Assembly: GCF_900167135.1 (NCBI RefSeq)
Contig: NZ_FUWZ01000004.1
Coordinates: forward strand, 620,001 to 684,000
Direction: 5' to 3'
Length of the DNA stretch: 64,000 bases
DNA from: Chitinophaga eiseniae
GTDB lineage: Bacteria; Bacteroidota; Bacteroidia; Chitinophagales; Chitinophagaceae
Positions 24,903 to 33,406 of the stretch are shown piece by piece; the stretch's first letter is position 1; each line of letters begins with the position of its first letter. The notes beneath the pieces are model-generated. The model was not told the DNA's origin, did no database searches, and worked only from the letters and a program-made list of their open reading frames with translations. A program made the translations under genes and the position numbers.

Positions 24903-26708
24903 TTATTCGTGCTCGTTTTGGTAGATCTTGTCTATAGCACTTTTGTATTTTTCAAGCACCACTTTTCTTTTCAGGCTCAGCTTAGGCGTCATTTCACCGC
25001 CGGCAATGCTCCATTCTTCGGGCATCAGCTCAAAGCGTTTGATCTGCTCCACATGATTGAAGTGCTGGTTGTATTCATCGATCACTTTCTGATAGGCTTC
25101 CTGCACCTCCGGACGGGCAATGGCTTCTGCCTGCGTCGTGAAGGGGATATTCTGCCGGTTCATCCAATACTTCAGATACGGGAACGCAGGTACGATCAGC
25201 GCGCCGGTAAACTTATGGCCTTCACCCACCACCATGATCTGTTCAATGAACGGACTTTCCTTGAACTTGTTTTCAATGGGTTGTGGCGCCACGTACTTGC
25301 CGCCGCTGGTTTTGAAGAGTTCTTTTTTACGATCGGTGATTTTGATAAATTTTTTATCTACCCAGATACCGATGTCGCCGGTGTGTAACCAGCCATCCAC
25401 AACGGTTTCAGCGGTGAGATCAGGACGTTTGTAATAGCCTTTCATCACCGTAGGGCCTTTCACGCAGATTTCGCCGTCTTCCTCCAGTTTAACTTCGATG
25501 CCATCGATAGGGGGACCTACCGTGCCAAATTTGGTGCCGCCGGGCTTCCTGCGGTTGACGCAGATCACCGGGCTGTTTTCGGTAGGGCCATAACCTTCGT
25601 ATACCGGTATCTGCGCGGCGTTGAAGATACGCAGCAGTTTCTCCTGGCAGGCCGCGCCGCCAGTGACGATATAGCTGATATTTCCTCCCAGCGCTGCGCG
25701 CCATTTGCTGAAGACCAGCTTATTGGCGATGGATAACTGGAGGTTGTACCAAGCACCGCCGCTGATATTGTTGTCATATTTGCCGGCCAGGGATACCGCC
25801 CAGAAAAACAGCCGGCGTTTGATGCCGGTGAGACTGTTGCCGGTGGCCATAATTTTCTCAAATACTTTTTCCAGCAGCCGCGGTACGGTGGTAAATCCAT
25901 CAGGGCATACCTCTTTCAGGTTCTCGCTAAGCGTGTCCAGACTTTCTGCATAGTAAATACCGATAGCACTGAAAAGATAGATGTAGGTAACCGTCTTTTC
26001 GAAGATGTGGTTCAGCGGCAGAAAACTCAGTACTTTCTGCTGTGGCGCATCATCAAAAGGGAAGCTCACCTTGGAATACATCACGTTGGAGGATATATTG
26101 GCATGCGTGAGCATCACGCCTTTGGGCGTACCGGTGGTACCGGAGGTATAGATAATGGTGGCCAGGTGTTCCGGATCAATCCCCGCTTTAATGGCTTCTA
26201 CCTGCTCCAGCAGCGCAGGGGTGGCCATGTCCGGAATGGTGCTCCAGTGGGTGGCGCCGGGTATCTCGTCAAAGGAATAGATCTCCTTCAGCGTAGGAAC
26301 GCCGCTCCGGAGAGCCTGGATTTTTTCCAGCATCTCTTTGCTGCTGACGAAGATATACTTCACGGCAGCGTCGTTCAGGATAAATTGTATTTCAGCCGGG
26401 TTGGTAGTGGGGTACAGGGGCACCAGCACGGCGCCGGTCTGCTGTACCGCCAGATCTGTAAACACCCATTCCGGCCGGTTGTTACTGATAATAGCGATTT
26501 TGTCAGCGCCTTCAGGCGTAAAATCATTGCCGCCCACGCCCAGCTGTAACAAGCCGGCGGAAAAGCGGTTCACTGTTTCACTGACACTGGCAGTACTGAA
26601 TGTCTTCCAGCTGCCATTGATCTTGGCGGCCAGCATGTCCTGTTTGGGGAATTTCTCCAGCTGAAACTTTACTGCGTCGAATAGCCTGTGCCTCGGGAGC
26701 GTACTCAT
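24903..26708 (-). CDS. Long-chain acyl-CoA synthetase (AMP-forming)
   Basis: A 601-residue ANL-superfamily enzyme. The AMP-binding P-loop is seen as IIYTSGTTGTPKG, followed by YEGYGPTENSPVI (A5-type motif), GWLHTGDIGIW with the Asp that contacts AMP ribose, and TDRKKELFKTSGGKYV with the hinge and the Lys region. The length and N-terminal region (RPEWVFTDLAVQQTGAVLVP) match FadD15-like long-chain fatty acyl-CoA ligases, which activate fatty acids with ATP and CoA for beta-oxidation or lipid synthesis. It stands alone: convergent with a small gene downstream, and followed upstream by a decayed gene. The exact chain length is not readable. Confidence 0.94.
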   Translation of the reverse strand: MSTLPRHRLFDAVKFQLEKFPKQDMLAAKINGSWKTFSTASVSETVNRFSAGLLQLGVGGNDFTPEGADKIAIISNNRPEWVFTDLAVQQTGAVLVPLYPTTNPAEIQFILNDAAVKYIFVSSKEMLEKIQALRSGVPTLKEIYSFDEIPGATHWSTIPDMATPALLEQVEAIKAGIDPEHLATIIYTSGTTGTPKGVMLTHANISSNVMYSKVSFPFDDAPQQKVLSFLPLNHIFEKTVTYIYLFSAIGIYYAESLDTLSENLKEVCPDGFTTVPRLLEKVFEKIMATGNSLTGIKRRLFFWAVSLAGKYDNNISGGAWYNLQLSIANKLVFSKWRAALGGNISYIVTGGAACQEKLLRIFNAAQIPVYEGYGPTENSPVICVNRRKPGGTKFGTVGPPIDGIEVKLEEDGEICVKGPTVMKGYYKRPDLTAETVVDGWLHTGDIGIWVDKKFIKITDRKKELFKTSGGKYVAPQPIENKFKESPFIEQIMVVGEGHKFTGALIVPAFPYLKYWMNRQNIPFTTQAEAIARPEVQEAYQKVIDEYNQHFNHVEQIKRFELMPEEWSIAGGEMTPKLSLKRKVVLEKYKSAIDKIYQNEHE

Positions 26709-26754
26709 AAGGTAGATTTAGTGATGTAATAGGTACCAGTTCGTATTAAATATA

Positions 26755-27030
26755 CTAAAAAATATATGTCAGTAAAACTGAAATTATTGGCAGCGGATCA
26801 ACGCCCGAAACGCTCGCCGGCCCCACGAGCGGCCGATGCGCATAAACACTGTCTTTCCACGTGAAGACAATGTAGCCGATATGTTGCACAGCCAGCTTTT
26901 CCGTGATGAAATAGGTGTCGATATTCCTGTCCCGGGAGAGGCTTACCTTTTAGGGGAGCTGTATCGTCTCCTGTGCAAAAGAAGGCGCCTCCATCATCGT
27001 CCATGCATGTAGTAACAGGGATTCTGGCAT
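26755..27030 (-). pseudogene. Remnant of a small secreted protein gene with an in-frame stop
   Basis: On the minus strand one frame from ATG 27030 reads MPESLLLHAWTMMEAPSFAQ and ETIQLP, then TAA (26950-26952), then stays open for 64 codons with protein-like sequence (KVSLSRDRNIDTYFITEKL, AVQHIGYIVFTWKDSVYAH) to a TAG at 26755-26757. The SFAQ end of the first part resembles a signal-peptide cleavage site. One nonsense change therefore seems to have broken a gene of about 90 codons, or it is a longer gene that was truncated. No family is recognised. The rest of the gap (26709-26754 and 27031-27116) shows nothing coding. Confidence 0.4.
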
Positions 27031-27116
27031 ATGGGTTATTGGTTCTGTTCCCTACAATATAGTCAATTTTCAGGCGTGATAAACACCGGGAATGTTAAAG
27101 TTATTAGCGCTGTGCG

Positions 27117-27147
27117 TTGCTTTTATGCTGATCTTTTCCTATTTTTT
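27117..27147 (+). promoter_or_regulatory. Possible promoter of nagA and the GH9 gene
   Basis: TTG at 27117-27119, a 20-base spacer, and TATTTTTT at 27140-27147, one base off TAnnTTTG, about 46 bases before the NagA start at 27194. A GGCC-flanked palindrome (GGCCAACCGGCC) lies between it and the gene. Confidence 0.35.
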
Positions 27148-27193
27148 CTGCTTTACCGGACCATAAACGGCCAACCGGCCTTAAAATATAATT

Positions 27194-28297
27194 ATGCTTA
27201 CTGCGCTAACAAACGGAACGATCTACACCGGTGCACAGGTGATCAGGGATAAGACACTTTTAACAGAACAAGGAAAAATCACCGCGCTGGTCAGCCCCGC
27301 GGAAGTCCCGGCAGATGCTACGGTCGTAGACTGCGCCGGAAGTATCATCGCACCCGGACTGCTGGACCTTCAGATCTATGGCGGCGGCGGGTACCTTTTC
27401 TCCGCTAAACGTTCACCGGAAGCGCTCAACGCCATGGCGCAGGCGCTGGTTAAAAACGGTACGACCGGCTTTCTGCTTACCCTGGCGACCGACAGCCTGG
27501 AAGTGTTTGATGAGTGTATCCGTATTGTGCGCGACCACCCGCATCCGGCACTGCTGGGCATGCACCTGGAAGGGCCCTATATCAACCCCGCCAAAAAAGG
27601 CGCGCATCCTGTACAGCATATCAGGCGCCCGGTGCGCGAAGAGGTGGAAAACCTGCTGGCCGCCGCCGGTGGTGTGGTGAAGATGATCACCGTGGCCCCG
27701 GAAATGTGTGATCCGGCTATCCTGCGCTGGCTCGATGAGCAGGGTATCGTCCTCTCCGCGGGCCATAGCAACGCCACCTTCGCAGAAGCGATGGAAGGTT
27801 TCCAGAACGGGGTGCGGGCAGTAACACACCTGTTCAATGCCATGTCGTCCCTGCATCACCGCGATACCGGCCTCCCCGGCGCCACCTTCCGCAACGGCAG
27901 CGTGTATGCCAGCATCATCGCCGATAATATCCACGTGGATGACAACGCGCTGATCATCAGTAAACAAGCAATGGGCCATCGTTTGTTCCTGATCACCGAT
28001 GCAGTGGAAGCCAACGACACCTGGCCGGCGCATCATGTGGCACAGGAAGACCGCTTTACGTTGCCCGACGGTACCCTCTCCGGATCGCGGCTGACACTCC
28101 TGCGCGCAGTACAGCGCTGTGTGGAATATGCCGGTATTCCGCTGGAAGAAGCTCTGCGCATGGCTACCGTATACCCGGCCACGCTCATGGGCCTTAAAGA
28201 CCGCGGCCGTATTGAACCAGGCTGCCGGGCAGACCTGGTGGTGTTTGATCATCAGTATAAAGTGCAAAAAGTATTTGTCGCTGGCGCACAACAGTGA
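27194..28297 (+). CDS. nagA: N-acetylglucosamine-6-phosphate deacetylase
   Basis: A 367-residue amidohydrolase-fold enzyme that removes acetate from GlcNAc-6-phosphate to give GlcN-6-phosphate. Signature motifs: HLEGPYINPAKKGAH with the metal Glu and substrate-binding loop, SAGHSNATFAEAMEG, VTHLFNAMSSLHHRDTG, and LITDAVEAND with the catalytic Asp. Length is close to the usual 380. It has no signal peptide and acts in the cytoplasm. The GH9/CE4 gene begins 27 bases after its stop, so the two are likely co-transcribed and serve the use of chitin-type amino sugars or cell-wall recycling. No nagB is visible in the window. Confidence 0.95.
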   Translation: MLTALTNGTIYTGAQVIRDKTLLTEQGKITALVSPAEVPADATVVDCAGSIIAPGLLDLQIYGGGGYLFSAKRSPEALNAMAQALVKNGTTGFLLTLATDSLEVFDECIRIVRDHPHPALLGMHLEGPYINPAKKGAHPVQHIRRPVREEVENLLAAAGGVVKMITVAPEMCDPAILRWLDEQGIVLSAGHSNATFAEAMEGFQNGVRAVTHLFNAMSSLHHRDTGLPGATFRNGSVYASIIADNIHVDDNALIISKQAMGHRLFLITDAVEANDTWPAHHVAQEDRFTLPDGTLSGSRLTLLRAVQRCVEYAGIPLEEALRMATVYPATLMGLKDRGRIEPGCRADLVVFDHQYKVQKVFVAGAQQ

Positions 28298-28324
28298 GCT
28301 GCAGGAAAATGTTAATACAGGAAG

Positions 28325-30841
28325 ATGAAAAACAACTGTCTGACTATCATAACCACCTTGTGGCTGACCGCTCTCTGCGCGTCCGATGCCATAGCGGCCA
28401 CGGAATCCTGGATACGGATCAACCAGCTCGGGTATCTGCCCGGAGGCGTTAAAGCGGCCGTATGGGCCAGTAAACATACAGCCATACCCATGAAGTTTCA
28501 ACTGGTGGACTCCGCCAGCGGTAAGCCGGTCTTTACCGGTACCGTCAAACCTTTCGGACAATACGGTCCTTTCAGGACCACCGCCCGGCTCGACTTCAGC
28601 AGCTGGAAGCAAACAGGTACCTTTTACCTGGTGGCAGGAGAGGCGAAGTCGCCTTATTTTCGTATAGCCCCCAACGTATATGCCGGCGCGGCGGACTTCG
28701 CACTGCGGTATATGCGCCAGCAAAGGTCGTTTTTTAATCCCTTTCTGAAAGATTCCTGTCATACCCATGACGGCTATACGTTATATGGGCCAATGCCCGA
28801 CAGCACCCGCATCGATGTGGCCGGCGGATGGCACGATGCGAGCGACTACCTCCAGTATTCCACTACATCGGCCAACGCTACCTACCATCTGCTGGCGGCC
28901 TACCGCGATTTCCCGCAGGTGTTCGGCGACCGGTACGCGGCCAACGGCCTGGAAGGCAGTAACCATGTGCCGGATATCCTCGATGAAGCACGCTGGGGGC
29001 TCGACTGGCTGTCGAAAATGCATCCGCGTGACAACTGGATGTTCAATCAGATCGCTGATGACCGTGACCACAACGGCATGCGGCTGCCTAAAGAAGATCC
29101 TTTTTATGGCAAGGGCTTCGAGCGGCCGGTATATTTCTGTTCCGGCCAACCACAGGTGCGGGGTAAATTCATGAACCAGACCACCGGCGTGGCTTCCACA
29201 GCGGGCAAATTTGCCAGCGCTTTCGCACTGGGATATGACCTGCTGAAAGACAAAGATGCCGCTTACGCCGGTATCCTGCGCCGAAAAGCACTCACTGCTT
29301 ACAGTATGGGCCGCCGGCAACCGGGTGTCTGCCAGACCGCCTCGGTAAAGTCGCCCTATATCTATGCGGAAGACAACTGGGTGGATGACATGGAACTGGC
29401 TGCTGCCTCACTGTACCGGTTATACGGAAAGGATAGTTGCCGGCAACAGGCACTGGACTATGCCGGGCAGGAGAAGATAACACCCTGGCTGGGGAAGGAT
29501 ACCGCCTATCACTACCAGTGGTATCCATTTATTAACCTGGGGCACTATGAACTGGCGCGGCAACTAAAAGGCGCCGCCCGCCAAACCATCACCGGCTACT
29601 ACCAACAAGGTATTGATCAAGTATGGCAACAGGCAAAAAACAATGCCTTCTACCGTTATATTCCTTTTATCTGGTGCAGTAATAACCTCACCACCGCCTT
29701 CGCCATCCAATGTTACTGGTACCGGCAGCTGACCGGCAGTAATGCCTATGCCGCACTGGAACAGGCTAATTTCGACTGGCTCTTTGGCTGCAACCCGTGG
29801 GGCACCAGTATGGTGTATGGTTTACCCGCTGCCGGCGACACACCGGAAGATCCGCACTCGGCCTTTACCCATCTGGGCCACTACCCGGTAGATGGGGCGC
29901 TGGTAGACGGTCCCGTATATACGAATATCTACAAAAACCTGATCGGGATACAACTGTCTAAACCAGACGCCTATGCGGCGTTTCAAAGCGACCTCGCCGT
30001 GTACCACGACGATTTCGGGGACTACAGCACCAATGAACCTACGATGGACGGAACAGCTTCGCTGATCTACCTGCTGGCTGCCATGGACCATGAAGGCGGT
30101 AACCATCCCGCTGCTGCTACGCCGGCTAACAGCAGCGCATATACGTACGCCGCCGGCGCCGTTATCCGCGGCGATACCAGCCGTAAGACGCTGACGCTCG
30201 TTTTTACCGGCGATGAGTTTGCTGACGGGGGACGGACAATACGCCGCGTGCTGCAGCAACAAAAAGTGCCGGCGGCCTTCTTCCTTACCGGGAAGTTCTA
30301 TGCCAATCCTGCTTTTCAGCCGCTGGTCAAACAACTCAAAGCTGATGGCCACTACCTCGGCCCGCATTCCGATCAGCATCCGCTGTATTGCGACTGGCAA
30401 AAACGGGACAGCCTTCTCATCACTCGCGACGCTTTCGATAAAGATCTCGCTGCCAACTACCGCAGGATGAAGACCCTCGGCATCTCCCAAAGCGCGGCAT
30501 CCTATTTTCTGCCGCCCTACGAGTGGTACAATGACACCATCGCTGCATGGACGAAGGCGGCAGGTCTGCAACTGGTGAACTTTACACCGGGAACACGTTC
30601 CAATGCAGATTACACCACACCGGCTATGAAAAGCTACCGCTCTTCGGAAGAAATTTACAAGTCCATACTGCAGTATGCGGACACGCAGCCGGCCGGACTG
30701 AATGGCTTTATGCTGCTGCTGCACATCGGCACAGACCCGGCACGCACAGATAAATTCTACAACCGCCTGCATGAACTGATCACAGACCTGAAAAAGAGAG
30801 GGTACCGCTTTGTAACCATCAACCAGCTACTGCATACATAA
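28325..30841 (+). CDS. GH9 glycosidase fused to a NodB-like (CE4) deacetylase domain
   Basis: An 838-residue exported enzyme. After the signal peptide (ending SDAIAA) there is a CelD_N Ig-like domain (about 27-115, RINQLGYLPGGVKAAVW). The GH9 alpha6/alpha6 barrel follows: DVAGGWHDASDYLQY with Asp171/Asp174 as nucleophilic-water binders, and TNEPTMDGTAS with Glu571 as the general acid. From about residue 620 a polysaccharide-deacetylase domain begins (TLVFTGDEFADGG, AAFFLTGKFY, zinc-type His pair in GPHSDQH, FLPPYEW, LLLHIGT). GH9 includes cellulases and exo-glucosaminidases. The deacetylase partner and nagA 27 bases upstream favour chitin- or chitosan-derived oligosaccharides, but this is inference. 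Both domains keep their main catalytic residues. Confidence 0.9.
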   Translation: MKNNCLTIITTLWLTALCASDAIAATESWIRINQLGYLPGGVKAAVWASKHTAIPMKFQLVDSASGKPVFTGTVKPFGQYGPFRTTARLDFSSWKQTGTFYLVAGEAKSPYFRIAPNVYAGAADFALRYMRQQRSFFNPFLKDSCHTHDGYTLYGPMPDSTRIDVAGGWHDASDYLQYSTTSANATYHLLAAYRDFPQVFGDRYAANGLEGSNHVPDILDEARWGLDWLSKMHPRDNWMFNQIADDRDHNGMRLPKEDPFYGKGFERPVYFCSGQPQVRGKFMNQTTGVASTAGKFASAFALGYDLLKDKDAAYAGILRRKALTAYSMGRRQPGVCQTASVKSPYIYAEDNWVDDMELAAASLYRLYGKDSCRQQALDYAGQEKITPWLGKDTAYHYQWYPFINLGHYELARQLKGAARQTITGYYQQGIDQVWQQAKNNAFYRYIPFIWCSNNLTTAFAIQCYWYRQLTGSNAYAALEQANFDWLFGCNPWGTSMVYGLPAAGDTPEDPHSAFTHLGHYPVDGALVDGPVYTNIYKNLIGIQLSKPDAYAAFQSDLAVYHDDFGDYSTNEPTMDGTASLIYLLAAMDHEGGNHPAAATPANSSAYTYAAGAVIRGDTSRKTLTLVFTGDEFADGGRTIRRVLQQQKVPAAFFLTGKFYANPAFQPLVKQLKADGHYLGPHSDQHPLYCDWQKRDSLLITRDAFDKDLAANYRRMKTLGISQSAASYFLPPYEWYNDTIAAWTKAAGLQLVNFTPGTRSNADYTTPAMKSYRSSEEIYKSILQYADTQPAGLNGFMLLLHIGTDPARTDKFYNRLHELITDLKKRGYRFVTINQLLHT

Positions 30842-30850
30842 ATAGAAAAT

Positions 30851-30870
30851 CCCCGGGCAGAAGCCCGGGG
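30851..30870. terminator. Hairpin between the GH9 gene and a convergent gene
   Basis: A perfect 8-bp G+C stem CCCCGGGC (30851-30858) with GCCCGGGG (30863-30870), loop AGAA, placed 10 bases after the GH9 stop and 8 bases before the stop of the minus-strand gene. No long T-run follows. Confidence 0.6.
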
Positions 30871-30877
30871 AGCTGTA

Positions 30878-31543
30878 TTACCACAATCTGCCGCTCGCGT
30901 ATGCATCGTACTCAACAGGCGATAGGGGATCTTCCGGGTGATGTATCAGGTACCGGCGCGCTTTCTCGCTCTCCTTATGCGGCAGGTAGAGGAAGCTGAG
31001 AAAACGGTATGGACGGCCGCAAAAAATTTCTTCAGGGTCTTTGGCGGAGTTCAATGCCACACGGGGCACAGCAAACAACCGCGCTCTATCGATGCTGTTA
31101 TGCGTTTTGACGGAAGATATGTTTTCCAATCCAAAATATAACGGCTCTTCCCTGAGCACACTGCCGAATTGTTTAAATACCTCACTGCATACTTTCAAAG
31201 GACCGGCTATGGTGCGCGTCCGGGAGGGAAGCTGCTGGCTGTCCGCCACCGGTGCAATGCCGCGGATCAATATGCCGCCGAAGGTCTGATCGGTGGAAAG
31301 GGTGATATCCATCCCTGTGCCATGAAAATACCATTCCCCGCTGCTGCTTTGGATACGCTCGCGCGCATGGGCATAAGGGTCGTTGTGGGTATCACTGCAA
31401 TAATAAAACTCACAGTCTACTATCCGGTAACGATTGTCGCCTGCCCGCAGCAAATGATCGTTCATGATCGTGTCCGCAATCTTTCGGAAAGAAGTGATAC
31501 AGGCGTCGCTATCCCTGTCGTCTATGTAAAGGAAGTCTGTCAT
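30878..31543 (-). CDS. Hypothetical protein, faintly like AAG/MPG 3-methyladenine glycosylases
   Basis: A 221-residue protein from ATG 31543 (MTDFLYIDDRDSD), preceded by AGAAG as a ribosome site; a start at 31579 would add a hydrophobic 12-residue lead that looks spurious. Its order of short motifs resembles the AAG/MPG fold: YRIVDCEFYYCSD in the place of the RIVE-EAY strand with the catalytic Glu, GEWYFHGTGMDITLS in place of the VY-YG-H strands, GGILIRGIAPV like AVLIRALEP, and IAGPLKVCSEVF like GPGKLCQAL. Overall identity to true AAG would be low, so a DNA-repair role is a guess. It is convergent with the GH9 gene and monocistronic. Confidence 0.55.
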   Translation of the reverse strand: MTDFLYIDDRDSDACITSFRKIADTIMNDHLLRAGDNRYRIVDCEFYYCSDTHNDPYAHARERIQSSSGEWYFHGTGMDITLSTDQTFGGILIRGIAPVADSQQLPSRTRTIAGPLKVCSEVFKQFGSVLREEPLYFGLENISSVKTHNSIDRARLFAVPRVALNSAKDPEEIFCGRPYRFLSFLYLPHKESEKARRYLIHHPEDPLSPVEYDAYASGRLW

Positions 31544-31847
31544 GTCTTCTTTTAATGCAAAGAAAATGCACAAAAACAAACGATGGGCATCTATCAGAAA
31601 TATCGATGTGAATCAGATTGTAATGATGATAGGGAGGGTGCTACAGGAGATTTTTACAATGTAATTATGATATTTGATTTGTAAGCAATCCTAACTTTAT
31701 TGTTGATGTCTGGCAACGTTCTTAGAGGTTTATTGTCAGCTGTTGTGTCCAATCCCCGAAGCCATCGCCAACTATTTCAATAAAATTTTTATTGACCGGG
31801 GATATACATGGACTGTTTCTGCTATCGTTATTCCGCAACGGAAAATG

Positions 31848-31880
31848 AACCGGTTGACAGGCCTTTCCTGCCAACCGGTT
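31848..31880 (-). terminator. Terminator of the minus-strand SusC/SusD pair
   Basis: Arms AACCGGTTGACAGG (31848-31861) and CCTGCCAACCGGTT (31867-31880) pair over 14 positions with a single G-U in the minus-strand transcript and a 5-base loop. It starts 8 bases past the SusD stop. The following T content is modest. The rest of 31544-31887 shows no gene. Confidence 0.7.
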
Positions 31881-31887
31881 TCAGCAT

Positions 31888-33396
31888 TTATGGATTCTGG
31901 TCTTCCGGGTTGATTTTATCGTTCGCATCAATTTCTGAAAGCGGTATCTGTACCAGCCAGCGGGGATCAGCCGCTGGAACGTTCAGTATATAAGGATGAT
32001 TACCGGTACGTACCAGGTCACGCTGATAACGTTTCAGGTCAAAATAATAGACGCCCGCTTCTCCGTACATTTCCTTACGACGTTCCAGCAGTATCAGGTT
32101 GATCAGGTTGTCTTTACCGATGGACGCCTGCGGTTTCACGGCGGACGGGTCGCGCAGGCCCTGGATGGCGAACAGCACATCGATGGCTTCCTGCAGTTTT
32201 CCCTGCTGCGCAAGGCCTTCCGCTTCTATGAGATACATCTCTGCTGCGCGCATGACCAGGATGTCGCCGGTAATGGAGGTGGTCAGCCTTGATCTGTATT
32301 TGCGGCTACCCCATTTACGGGCCGGCGCCGCCGGATTATCGCCAAAGTCGGTGAACAGTGCCCGGCGGGTATCGGTAGCGCTGTATTTGCCCACAAAATC
32401 AGCGTTGTAGTAGATATTACGGTAATAACCGCCGGAGAGGTCCATGAAGCTGTATTGCGAATAGTAGGTAAGGCTCTGGTCTTCCGGTACAGGGAAACCC
32501 CACATCCATTCGGCATTGCCCAGGTCGTTGAACCCGGCGGCATAACTGGTGTTGGTCATCAGCGGGAAGCCGTTGCGGGCGGCTTTGGCGTTGTCGATCG
32601 CTTTCTGCCACAGGGTACCGTCGGCCATGGCTAGTTCCTGGTAAACTTCTGCCAGGATGCCTTGTGCCACGTTCCGGTTGATACGGAATTTGCCGCTCCG
32701 CTCATCGGTCAGTTTGGTAGTAGCTTCTTCAAGGTCAGACAGGATCAGCTGGTACACGTCTTTGAGGGGCGCCCGCGGGTTGCCCTTGCTGTCTTTGGAG
32801 GCAGGCTCGGTATACAGCGGCACGCCGCGTGCATTGGGATTTTTGGCATAGGTGTACTGGTAGGACCTGGCCAGCCAGAAATAGGAATAGGCGCGGATCG
32901 CTTTCGCTTCGGCTATCAGCGCTGCTTTCTCTGCGTCAGAAGCGCCGGTGATAGCTGGCGTGTATTTGATAATAGCGTTGGCATTGTTGATTGCTTTGTA
33001 AAACATATCCCATATCTGCCGGGTACGGCTCCCATTCTGGATACGGCCGTTGGCGTTTTCTTCCCACGCGGTTTCCCAGCGCCACCAGGAACGCAACGCT
33101 TCAAAAACATCGTTGCCTCTCACTTCAAAGAAAAACATGGTCGTTTGTAGTCCTCTGCAGGTGAGGTTGCCACTGTTGTTGGGGTCGCCGCCGTAACCAT
33201 TGTAGTTTTCAGAACGGAATATCCAGTAAATGCCGGTCATCGCACTCTCTGCGCCGGCCTTACTGGAGAAGATAATATTATCGGTCAGGTTGCCGTCTTC
33301 CGGAGACGGTGTATTAAGAAAGTCCTTCTTACAGGCGGAAAATACCAGTAATGCAAGGATCGCAGGCAGGATGATTCGAGATAATTTCATGATCAT
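31888..33396 (-). CDS. SusD/RagB-family surface lipoprotein
   Basis: A 502-residue lipoprotein: signal MKLSRIILPAILALLVFSAC gives the lipidated Cys when read from the second Met (the annotated start is MIMKLSR). SusD hallmarks are AEAKAIRAYSYFWLARSYQY, an N-terminal NTPSPEDGNLTDNIIF lead, and the C-terminal LERRKEMYGEAGVYYFDLKRYQ. It pairs with the SusC gene whose stop lies 10 bases upstream. No glycosidase, sigma or anti-sigma gene adjoins this pair, so neither substrate nor control can be told from context. Confidence 0.95.
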   Translation of the reverse strand: MIMKLSRIILPAILALLVFSACKKDFLNTPSPEDGNLTDNIIFSSKAGAESAMTGIYWIFRSENYNGYGGDPNNSGNLTCRGLQTTMFFFEVRGNDVFEALRSWWRWETAWEENANGRIQNGSRTRQIWDMFYKAINNANAIIKYTPAITGASDAEKAALIAEAKAIRAYSYFWLARSYQYTYAKNPNARGVPLYTEPASKDSKGNPRAPLKDVYQLILSDLEEATTKLTDERSGKFRINRNVAQGILAEVYQELAMADGTLWQKAIDNAKAARNGFPLMTNTSYAAGFNDLGNAEWMWGFPVPEDQSLTYYSQYSFMDLSGGYYRNIYYNADFVGKYSATDTRRALFTDFGDNPAAPARKWGSRKYRSRLTTSITGDILVMRAAEMYLIEAEGLAQQGKLQEAIDVLFAIQGLRDPSAVKPQASIGKDNLINLILLERRKEMYGEAGVYYFDLKRYQRDLVRTGNHPYILNVPAADPRWLVQIPLSEIDANDKINPEDQNP

Positions 33397-33406
33397 GGTT
33401 TTAGAT

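Noticed and set aside
26798-27004. A 68-codon minus frame
   Set aside because: It is the wrong frame of the decayed gene at 26755-27030; the neighbouring frame gives far better protein-like sequence.
27031-27252. A 73-codon + frame before nagA
   Set aside because: It overlaps the nagA start in another frame, spans the probable promoter, and shows no motif.
27413-28768. A 451-codon minus frame opposite nagA and the GH9 start
   Set aside because: Antisense shadow in G+C-rich coding DNA; the + strand reading is a clear NagA.
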